Shown: in pieces, positions 35,336-43,500 of the stretch
How positions within the stretch are numbered: the stretch's first letter is position 1
How the letters are laid out: every line of letters begins with the position of its first letter
Source of the DNA: Ornatilinea apprima
GTDB lineage: Bacteria > Chloroflexota > Anaerolineae > Anaerolineales > Anaerolineaceae
NCBI RefSeq assembly: GCF_001306115.1
Contig: NZ_LGCL01000019.1
Location: forward strand, 174,018 to 238,017
Direction: 5' to 3'
Length of the DNA: 64,000 bases
Translations under genes and position numbers: made by a program
The notes under the pieces: generated by a model
What the model was told of the DNA's origin: nothing
What the model saw: the letters and a program-made list of their open reading frames with translations, nothing else
Database searches by the model: none

Positions 35336-37732
35336 TTATTCATAAGCCAGCACGTCGCGCACCGTCAAACGGGTCGCATTGCGCGCCGGTAATAAGCTCG
35401 AAATGGCCGAAATCACCAGCACCATGATCATCCAGATAAAATAGCCATCGGGCGCCAGTACAAAGCGCATGGGCACATTCACAAACGCCACGCCGATCAC
35501 ATAATTAAGAAACAGGGTTATCGGGAAGGCGAGAATCATGCCAATCGCCCAGCTCAGCAGGCCGACCACCATGCCCTCCACCACCACCATTTCCAGCACC
35601 GAGCGGTCCGACGCGCCAATCGAGCGCATCACGCCAATCTCGCGCGTGCGTTCCAGCGTGTTCATCGACATCGTGCCCATCAGACCCAGCCCGCCCACCA
35701 GCGCGATCAGCACCGCCATCACCAGCAGCGTGTAGATTAGAATATTAATCACCGTCGACTGCTGCGCCATATTTTCCGCGCCTGTCGTTACGCTGGCTAC
35801 CTTAATGCCGTTTGCTTCAAACAGAGTTTTGATCTTTTCTGCCGTCCGCTGCTGTGTTAGGGGATCATGCTGTTCGGTTACCACCCTCAGGTCAAAGATT
35901 CGACCCATCTGATTCAGGGTACGGTTCAGCGGTTCTTTATTGGCAAACACCATCGGCGGGATGACTGTGCCTGCCATATTATAGATTCCCACCACTTTCC
36001 ATTGGCTTTTCTGTCCATCCATGGTCAGCGTCAGCGTATCACCCACTTTCACATCCGGGCGCAGCTTGATAAAGTGGTTACCCACCACAATCGCGTTCTC
36101 ATCCTCAGGCAGCAGCCAGCGCCCGCTGGTAATATCGGCCTGCACCAGCTTTGAACCGGCCGGCGGCGCCATGATTGTGATCTGGTCCGAGGTCACCCCG
36201 TCTGCCTGCAGCACTTCCGCCATAGAATATCCCCACCCCTCGGCCGCAGTGATTTCCGGAATCGCGTCCACCAGCGGCTGGATTTCTTCCATGCGATGAT
36301 AGCGGTCAAAGTTCACATTCACATCGGAAAGAAAATAGCCCAGCGTTTTCTCAATTTCCAGATAGAAGGAATCGCGCACGTTAATCACACCGATAAATAC
36401 CGCCCCCGCCAGCGACAGCGTCGTCAGCGTCAGCAGCATACGTGCCTTCTTGCGAAAAGCGTTGCGCAACGAAATCAGCACCGGGCGCGGCAGTCCGCGG
36501 ATGCGGTCAATCAACCGGTCGATCCAGTTATCGCCAAACTTTCCATTGCTCAAACCGTAACTGCTGATCGCCTCACGCACCGTGATGCGCGTTCCGCGCC
36601 GCACAGGCAGCAGTGAAGACACAAATGGCACACCCAGCCCCACCAGCAGCGTCAGCGCCAGGGTGGACGCGGGAACGCGGAACCCTTGCAGATCAAAATT
36701 AAGAAAACTGCTGATGCCCAGCGCAACCAGATAGCCAACCACAATGGATAGCGGCGCGGCGATGAGAAACGCCATAAGCCCAAACGCCTCTACCAAAATG
36801 TAATACATTTTCCGCAGTTGGCTTGTGCTGGCGCCTATTGCCTTCATCATCCCAATCTGGCGGATATGCTGGCTTAACAGCGCCGCGATAGTATTGATCA
36901 CCAAAAAGCCGCTCAGCACCACCGCCATTGCCCCCAGCACACCCAGCATCGCCGCCAGGGCGGTGGTGATGTCTGAGGCAAAATGCCGCCCTGGCTGGTA
37001 CACCAGGGTAAAGTACACCGTCCGACCGCTTTTTTCTACCTGCTCGGCTACCCGCGTAGCGACCTCGCGCACGTGTTCTTCATCCATGGGGTTTTCGGTT
37101 ACCGTCAGTACCATTTCCGTGTACTGCTGATAGCCTCCCAGCCAGGCCATGGTATCAAAGTTGACATACCCCAACGCCATGTTGCTGAAAATAGCCGGCG
37201 CCTGAGTTACATCGTGGATGAAGCCGCTCACGGTCAACTCGCGGACCGTGCCGTCAGGCAACGTGACCGCCAATTTGTCGCCCACTTTCACGCCCAACAA
37301 GCCGATAGCCGACCGCTCGATGAGAATTTCGCGCCTTCCCAGCCGCATTTCTTCGCCAGGGATCATAGGCTCAAAACGGTCAATCTTGCGTTCCTCCAGG
37401 TCTTCTACCTGGTACATCAATATGGAATATTCCGCGCCTGTGGGCAGATTCACTTTTCCCGAGGTGCTGGCGCGCCCCTCCACTTCCTTCACGCCCTCAA
37501 CCCGTTTCAACGAATTGAGCAGCGCTGAATCAAACGGATCGCAATAGATACTCGCTCCGTGCGGATTAGCAGCCAGATAATCGGCCTGCATGTCGTTTAA
37601 CAGAAAGTCAAAGGAGGAGGTCACCATCCCAACCGCGAAAACCCCCACCCCAATGGATAACACAACCAGGATCGTGCGGATTTTATTGCTCCACAGATCC
37701 TTCAACACCTTCCGCCATTGAGCCGAAATCAT
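35336..37732 (-). CDS. FtsX-type ABC exporter permease (duplicated FtsX domains)
   Basis: 798 residues. N-terminal helix (~17-40) followed by a MacB-PCD-like periplasmic-type domain, then FtsX domain 1 with three helices (~265-385, including LLSQHIRQIGMMKAIGASTSQLRKMYYILVEAF). A second helix and large soluble domain follow (~430-660), then FtsX domain 2 (~670-790, NTLERTREIGVMRSIGASDRSVLEMVVVEGM). The duplicated form is typical of LolC/MacB-like exporters that extrude lipoproteins or peptides or act mechanically. Its ATG overlaps the ATPase stop by four bases (ATGA). Works with the cNMP-ATPase upstream. Confidence 0.9.
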   Translation of the reverse strand: MISAQWRKVLKDLWSNKIRTILVVLSIGVGVFAVGMVTSSFDFLLNDMQADYLAANPHGASIYCDPFDSALLNSLKRVEGVKEVEGRASTSGKVNLPTGAEYSILMYQVEDLEERKIDRFEPMIPGEEMRLGRREILIERSAIGLLGVKVGDKLAVTLPDGTVRELTVSGFIHDVTQAPAIFSNMALGYVNFDTMAWLGGYQQYTEMVLTVTENPMDEEHVREVATRVAEQVEKSGRTVYFTLVYQPGRHFASDITTALAAMLGVLGAMAVVLSGFLVINTIAALLSQHIRQIGMMKAIGASTSQLRKMYYILVEAFGLMAFLIAAPLSIVVGYLVALGISSFLNFDLQGFRVPASTLALTLLVGLGVPFVSSLLPVRRGTRITVREAISSYGLSNGKFGDNWIDRLIDRIRGLPRPVLISLRNAFRKKARMLLTLTTLSLAGAVFIGVINVRDSFYLEIEKTLGYFLSDVNVNFDRYHRMEEIQPLVDAIPEITAAEGWGYSMAEVLQADGVTSDQITIMAPPAGSKLVQADITSGRWLLPEDENAIVVGNHFIKLRPDVKVGDTLTLTMDGQKSQWKVVGIYNMAGTVIPPMVFANKEPLNRTLNQMGRIFDLRVVTEQHDPLTQQRTAEKIKTLFEANGIKVASVTTGAENMAQQSTVINILIYTLLVMAVLIALVGGLGLMGTMSMNTLERTREIGVMRSIGASDRSVLEMVVVEGMVVGLLSWAIGMILAFPITLFLNYVIGVAFVNVPMRFVLAPDGYFIWMIMVLVISAISSLLPARNATRLTVRDVLAYE

Positions 37733-38883
37733 AACTTCTCTCCGTCTCGAGCGCTCACATTCTCATTCAAATGCTTGCTGGCATTGTATTCCATCGCGTT
37801 GCGCGTTTGCTCCGACTCAGCCAACAGCGCGTCAAAATCGGCATGGTCGAGCGCGGCAACTTTAACGCCGCTGGCCGCCGCGCGCACCGTCGCCACCGCG
37901 GAGCGGTCTTGCATCAGCTCAATTTCGCCAAAATACTTGCCCGGCCCCAGCCGCGTAACCACCACGTCCACGCCGTCGGGCCGCTTCAGCGCGATTTCCA
38001 CTTCGCCCTCGGTTACAATGTAGAAATGATCTCCAGGGTCGCTTTCGCGCATAATCACCTGCCCCGGCTCAAAGGTCATTGGCACCAGTTCTTTGGTGAC
38101 ATGCAGCATTTGCTGGTGCGTCAGCGTCGGCATGGCGCGGAAAACGTACTCGTTTACCACTTCGCCATCCGCGATCAACACCGTCCGAGTAACGCGCTTG
38201 GCCAGGCTTGAATCGTGCGTTACCATCACAATCGTCTTGCCGCGGTCAATCAACTGCTCAAACATCGCGAAAACCGCTTCAGCGGTCTTTGAATCCAGGT
38301 TGCCGGTGGGCTCGTCGGCCACAATCACGGGGGGGTCGTTGGCCAGCGCCCGCGCAATAGCCACCCGCTGCTGCTGCCCGCCTGAGATGGCCGAAGGCAA
38401 TTTGTTCGCGTGGTCTTGCATCTCCACCATCCGCAGCAGGTACATTGCCCGCTCATACCGCTCGGGCACGCTGTACATATTGCAGAAGTCCATCGGCAGC
38501 ATCACATTTTCCAGCAGCGAGAGCATCGGCAGAAGCTGGAAGAACTGAAACACGATCCCCATGTTACGCCCACGCCAGATCGCCATCTCATTTTCGCTCA
38601 TCGAATGAACGGCTACGTTCCCCACATAGACTTCACCTTGCGTCGGCCGGTCAATGCCGGTGATCATATTAATCAACGTGGACTTCCCCGACCCGGATTT
38701 GCCAATCACTCCCACAAATTCACCGGGGTAAAAATCCACATGAATGTTCTTCAACACCGTAAAGTCTCCCGCCGTGCTGCTGTAGGTTTTTACCAGGTCG
38801 CGAATGCGCACAATCGGCTGGGATTCACCCGTTGTTTGTACTACCGGCACTTCCAATTTTTTGCGAAATAGGCTCGTAAGCAT
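37729..38883 (-). CDS. ABC exporter ATPase (MacB/LolD type) fused to a cyclic-nucleotide-binding domain
   Basis: 384 residues. Residues ~22-248 are a complete ABC ATPase: Walker A GKSGSGKST (61-69), signature SGGQQQRVA (167-175), Walker B VIVADEPTGNLD (186-197) and VTHDSSLA. Residues ~250-365 are a CAP/PKA-type cyclic-nucleotide-binding domain: FEPGQVIMRESDPGDHFYIVTEGEVEI and a phosphate-binding cassette YFGEIELMQDRSAVATV that keeps the Gly-Glu (319-320) and Arg-Ser (327-328) used by CAP to bind cAMP. So ATPase activity, and transport, may be gated by a cyclic nucleotide; this is inference. First gene of the operon with the FtsX permease and CPBP protease. Confidence 0.92.
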   Translation of the reverse strand: MLTSLFRKKLEVPVVQTTGESQPIVRIRDLVKTYSSTAGDFTVLKNIHVDFYPGEFVGVIGKSGSGKSTLINMITGIDRPTQGEVYVGNVAVHSMSENEMAIWRGRNMGIVFQFFQLLPMLSLLENVMLPMDFCNMYSVPERYERAMYLLRMVEMQDHANKLPSAISGGQQQRVAIARALANDPPVIVADEPTGNLDSKTAEAVFAMFEQLIDRGKTIVMVTHDSSLAKRVTRTVLIADGEVVNEYVFRAMPTLTHQQMLHVTKELVPMTFEPGQVIMRESDPGDHFYIVTEGEVEIALKRPDGVDVVVTRLGPGKYFGEIELMQDRSAVATVRAAASGVKVAALDHADFDALLAESEQTRNAMEYNASKHLNENVSARDGEKL

Positions 38884-38932
38884 AGGTTCACCTGATTCAG
38901 TCGGAGCAAAATAAAAACAAAATAAGAACCGT

Positions 38933-38959
38933 GATCAAGCCCCTTGATCCGTTATCATA
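38933..38959 (-). promoter_or_regulatory. Candidate operator/promoter of the cNMP-ABC operon
   Basis: On the minus strand a -10-like TATGAT (38959-38954) is followed by a perfect 17-base palindrome GATCAAG-ccc-CTTGATC (38933-38949). Placed over the expected transcription start, the palindrome would suit a repressor. It is not the CRP/FNR arrangement (TTGAT-N4-ATCAA); the half-sites are inverted outward. Confidence 0.4.
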
Positions 38960-39011
38960 TACGCCGGAATGGTCCATAAGTTGCAGGTAAGAAAGGAAAA
39001 CCGTTGAGTCG

Positions 39012-39395
39012 CTACGCGCCGCCTTCAGCAGAATGATCACCGCAGCATTTCTGCACGCAGTCCAACAATTTGTCAGGCGAATCAGATTTATTGATAAACG
39101 CGTTCGCCCCCAGCGCCATCGCCAGCTGGCCCACCCGCTCGCGCCCGCTGATACTGACAATTTTCACATTCTCAATTTCCCTGCGCAGCTGAGTGATCAA
39201 CTGCGCGTTGGTTGTAACGCCCGGCAGCTCCCACTCCAGAATGACAATCTTCGCCCGGTGTTCCAACGCCTTATCCACCAGGCCATCGCTGCTTTCCAGT
39301 TCAATAATCTGGCCGCACTGCGGCTGCTGCTCTAAAAGTAAACGCATCGCAGAGCGAACTTTAGGGTCATGATCAGCAAGAAGAATGGTCGTCAT
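39012..39395 (-). CDS. Stand-alone receiver domain with Glu at the phosphorylation site
   Basis: 127 residues, only a response-regulator receiver fold. The acidic pair (LADHDPKVR) and the conserved Lys (FINKSDSP) are present, and the Ser of the switch region is seen in VSISGRER. At the position of the phosphoacceptor Asp it reads VILEWELPG instead of VxLDxxLPG, so the Asp is replaced by Glu. That change often mimics the phosphorylated state, so the protein may be a constitutively 'on' or phosphorylation-independent receiver. It has no output domain and would act by protein contact. It lies on the same strand as, and 128 bases upstream of, the cNMP-ABC operon. Confidence 0.87.
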   Translation of the reverse strand: MTTILLADHDPKVRSAMRLLLEQQPQCGQIIELESSDGLVDKALEHRAKIVILEWELPGVTTNAQLITQLRREIENVKIVSISGRERVGQLAMALGANAFINKSDSPDKLLDCVQKCCGDHSAEGGA

Positions 39396-39819
39396 AATTT
39401 TCCTCCAGGTTTGAAGATGCGGGCAGGCAAGGTAGGAAATTGACTCAACCTGTGCGCGGGAAAAACCACGAATTTCAAAGTACAGATAGACTTAAATGTC
39501 GTGCTTCTAGCATACCCCGTCTTTCACCTTCGCAAGCCCTTCAATGGAAGGGTTTGCGAGCTGGCAGACTGGGGTAAATTCAAACTGGCCGCCTGGCCAG
39601 GAATGATCTTCATCTTTTTGGGGAACAACAATTCAAGTGGAATCCGGCACAGTCCATTCTTCCTCCCCGCCCAACAACCCGCCTGGGGCGTTAAGCTTTC
39701 CATCAAAATTGGGAAGGTGTGCCCGTAAAAGCCCAAATCAGTCATCCTTAACAATCAAAATAATGTAAAGAAGCTGCTTAAAGATTAATTCCAACCCCTG
39801 CTCGCTTCAACACGCAAAT

Positions 39820-39861
39820 GGTCAGGTCTTACCTGGTCAACTGGCCAGGTTTCGCCTGACC
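39820..39861. promoter_or_regulatory. Imperfect 42-base palindrome with TGGTCA/TGGCCA half-sites
   Basis: The outer arms GGTCAGG / CCTGACC and inner arms ACCTGG / CCAGGT pair perfectly about a centre at 39840/39841. No T-run follows on the plus strand. It lies just past the 3' end of the NarL-type regulator gene and its terminator, so it is either a binding site or an RNA hairpin. Confidence 0.4.
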
Positions 39862-39865
39862 AAAC

Positions 39866-39888
39866 AAAAACCCCCGCCGCGGCGGGGG
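39866..39888 (-). terminator. Terminator of the histidine kinase / NarL-type regulator operon
   Basis: A cccccgc / gcggggg stem with a four-base loop, followed on the minus strand by TTTTTGTTTG. It lies 13 bases after the regulator stop. Confidence 0.85.
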
Positions 39889-39901
39889 ATCGTTTGATAA
39901 G

Positions 39902-40555
39902 TTAATCCTTCTTCTTCACCAATTTCTCTTTTAAGGCCACTGCCACCGCCTCGGTGCGGCTGGTTACATGCAGCTTGGAGAGAATGCTGGATACATGGAA
40001 TTTAATCGTTGATCGGCTTACCACCAGTTTATCCGCGATCTCTGGATTGCTGTACCCTTCCACCAGCAGTTCCAACACCTCCCGCTCGCGATCGGTCAAA
40101 TCAAATCCCGGCCGGTCGGCAGGCATACGGCTGGCATGGATCAACGCCTGGGCCGCCTCTGGCGCCAGGGTGGGCCGTCCCGCGTGCGCCGAGCGAATCG
40201 CGTCTGCCAGCTCATCTGCCCCCACATTCTTCAGCAGATATCCAATCGCCCCCGCCTGCAGCGCGCCCTGCACCAGCTCGTCTTCCTTGAAACTGGTCAG
40301 CGCCACAATCTGAATATTCTGCCATTTTTCGCGAATTGCTTTGGTAGCCGCCGCGCCGTCCATCTCTGGCATCACCAGGTCCATCAAAATCACATCTGGC
40401 TGCAGTCGTTCCGCCAGGCGCACTGCTTCCCGGCCATTACTGGCTTCTCCAACCAGTTCCAGGTCATCAAACACCATCAAGAATGCCCCCAGGCCGCTGC
40501 GCACTACATTATGGTCATCCACCAGCATTACGCGGATCGGTTGATTTGCGTTCAT
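39902..40555 (-). CDS. NarL/FixJ-family response regulator (LuxR-type HTH)
   Basis: 217 residues. A receiver domain (1-~125) with acidic pair VDDHN, phosphoacceptor Asp in DVILMDLVMPEMDG and Lys in YLLKNVG is followed by a LuxR-type helix-turn-helix (~150-210: LTDREREVLELLVEGYSNPEIADKLVVSRSTIKFHVSSILSKLHV). It is the DNA-binding output partner of the adjacent giant kinase, whose stop codon directly abuts this ATG (the kinase TAA occupies the three bases before it). Targets are unknown. Confidence 0.95.
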   Translation of the reverse strand: MNANQPIRVMLVDDHNVVRSGLGAFLMVFDDLELVGEASNGREAVRLAERLQPDVILMDLVMPEMDGAAATKAIREKWQNIQIVALTSFKEDELVQGALQAGAIGYLLKNVGADELADAIRSAHAGRPTLAPEAAQALIHASRMPADRPGFDLTDREREVLELLVEGYSNPEIADKLVVSRSTIKFHVSSILSKLHVTSRTEAVAVALKEKLVKKKD

Positions 40556-43500
40556 TTAGTCTCCTTCTGATTGGTTGCCGGACCAGACCGCTTCAATGCG
40601 GGTCCCCCGATTAATTTCGCTTGAGATTGTCAGTATCGCGCCAATGGCCTCAGCGCGTTCTTTCATTATACCCACACCCAGGTGATCGGATGAGATATTC
40701 CTCATATCAAACCCGCGCCCGTCATCCTTGACAATCAATTTGACCTGACCGGGCAGGCAAAACAGGCTCAGTTCCACCTGTTCGGCATGCGCGTGCTTGG
40801 CGATATTGTTTAACGCCTCTTGCGCGATGCGGTACATAGCCACACGCACATCCGGGGGCATCGTGCAGTTCTTCTCCAGCGTCAGCTTCACCGGCACCCG
40901 CGAGCGTCCCATAAAAGCCTCTGAAAGCTGCCGGAAGAGTTCTTCAATTTCCGCTTCCAGCAGCGCGGTTGGCCGCAGCTCCATCAACAACGTGCGCATT
41001 TCGGCCAGCGCGCCGCGTGTTAGCTGGCGCAGCTCTTCCAGACGCCGTTTACCCTCATCCATGTTGCGATCCCAAATGCGCGGCAGTACCTCCGCGATCA
41101 GGCTCGCCGAGAACAGCGTCTGGGTAACCGCATCGTGCAAATCCCGCGCCAGGCGGTTGCGTTCGGCAATCACCGCGCTCTGCTCGCTCTGCTGCCGCAG
41201 ATGAGCATTCTCCAGCGCCAGCGCCGCCTGATCCGCCAGCATGCGCGCCAGTTGAATCGTTTCCTCAGTGAATTCCTGCTGTTCAGTGAAGTAGAAAGTC
41301 AGGTTGCCAAAGCCCTTGGCTTCCGGTAAATCCGGCTCGCGCAGCCCAATAGGAATTACCAGGTAGCTCTTGAAATACTTGATCTTCAATTGATACCACT
41401 GCCGGTGAATATCGTTTAAGTCCGGGTTCTCCAGATCTGGTCCAAAGGCGGCAGCAATGTCTTTGATCACTAGCGGCTTCTGAGAGATGAGAACCTGATC
41501 TTTGGGAGTGTAAATCAGCGGCGTCATCTGGATCACGTCAAATTCTTCCGGCAAACCCGAGCTGGCCAGCGTCATGACCATTTGCTGCTTAAAATCTCCC
41601 CGCCTCAGCATCGTCGCGCTCGCCCCCAACAGATCGCGCGCCTGGTTCACGATTAAACTCAATACTTCATTAAGTGAGCGGCTCGAGTTGAGTGTGCGCA
41701 CAATCACATTCAGGCCTTCGGCCACTCTGCGCCGCCGCTCGGCGTTCTGCGCGCTGCGCTGCGCCTCGCTGCGCAAGCTGGCATTTTCCACCGCCAGCGC
41801 GGTGTGATCTCCCAGCGTCATCGCCAGGCGCGTATCCTCTTCATTGAACTCACGCGGCTGGGTGTAAAAGAAAGTCAGGCTGCCAAACAGTGCCTCTTGA
41901 ATGTACAATGGCACAACCAACGCGCTGCTGTAGGTTTTCAACAGCAGGTTGATCGCATGTGCTTGTTCAGGGGCCATGTTTTTCAACGCCAGCTTATGGT
42001 AAACCGCCTTAATATCCGGAATCACCATTGGCTTGCGCTGCCTCAACACCAGACCACTTTCATACAGAATGGGAGAGATTGCCAGATGAGCAATCTCCGG
42101 ATGCACATTAAAGCTGGCATCCAGCACAAATTCATTGGTATGGTCTTGTTTGCGGCGGATCAATGTGCTGCTCGCCCCCAACAGCTCACACGATTGGATG
42201 GTGATGAAATTCAAAATCTCTTCCAGCGAACGGTTGGAGTTTAACACCGAGAGAATCTCGCGCAGGCCTTCGGCCACCACCCGCCGGCGCTCGGCCTCTT
42301 GCCGCCGCTCGCGTTCTTCACGGTAATAATGCGCGTTTTCCAGCGCGATCACCGCGCCGGTGGCAAGCATCGTCAGCAGCAGCTCATCTTCTGGCCGCAA
42401 ACCGCCCGGCTGGTCGTTTGCCACCGTAATGGTGCCAATCTGCCTGTTTTCCGCCAGCAGCGGCACCACCAGAAACGAGCGAACGCCCGCCATCCGGGTG
42501 ACCTCGGTGAAAACGCGCACATCCGTCTCTGAATCGGTGATCAGGATCGACTCGCCCATCTCCAGCGCCAGGCCGCCAACCGATGTTTTCATCGGCATGC
42601 GGTACCCAATTAATGATTTGTCCACCTTTCCTGAGAGCACCGATAGCACCAGATCGTCTCCATCCACCAGGAAAACTGTGCTCATGGTGGTATTGGTTAG
42701 CCGCCGCGCCGCGTCCGCGATCATTTGCAGCACCGAGTCCGGGTCCAGCCGGCTGGTGATCGCCTGCTGCACCGTATTGAGGGTCTGCATTTCTTCCGCC
42801 CGCCGCCGCGCATCCGCATAGAGATTTTGCAATTCTAACTGGCGCTGCTGCTCCACCTCATACAGGCGCGCGTTCTCAATCGCCAGTGCGGCCTGGTCCG
42901 CGAAGGTAATCGCCAGGTTTATATCCTCATCGCTGAAGTAATGCGGTGTGGGGTAGTACATGGCCAGACCACCCAGAGCATTGTCTTTAACGATCAGCGG
43001 AACTGCCAGGATCGCTTTATAACGGCTCTTAAACAATTCCAGCAAATCCCACTGGTCATCGCGTATGCGCACATCGTGCTCGCCTAGCGATTTTTCAGGG
43101 TTTGAGAACACCTTGATCTGGTCAATATCCGAGAAATAGACCGCGCGCTTCTCACCCACCGCCCGGCCAACGGTCCCATACCCCACTGACACGCGCATAT
43201 TTTCCAATATATCGGTGTCCATTCCCCGAGATGCCTGCAAATGCAACCGCTCCGAGCCTGTTTCCAGCAGATACACGGCCACCACGCTCGTATCCAGCAG
43301 GCTGTCCGCTTTCTCAACGATGAAGTCCAAGGTTTCATCCAGGGTGCGGTTGGAATTGATCACCGCGATAATGTCGCGCAGGCTTTCGGCCACTTTCCGG
43401 CGCGTCTCAATTTCTCGCGTGCGCTCCTCCACCCGCCGTTCCAGCGTTTGAAAAGCAGTTTGCAGGTCTTCTTGCTTGCGTTTCTGCTCAATCGCCATCC

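Larger units (their letters stand above)
39396..39901. other. 506-base intergenic region with several inverted repeats
   Basis: No credible gene. It contains a 12-bp stem with one G-T pair (39531-39542 with 39547-39558), a 6-bp CTGGCC/GGCCAG hairpin near 39588-39603, the 42-base imperfect palindrome at 39820-39861 and the terminator at 39866-39888. Open frames across it lack ribosome-binding sites. The promoter for the stand-alone receiver should be in the first ~100 bases. Confidence 0.5.

Noticed and set aside
39524..39754. Minus-strand open frame of 76 codons in the large intergenic region
   Set aside because: No ribosome-binding site, covers hairpins, and does not resemble a protein family.
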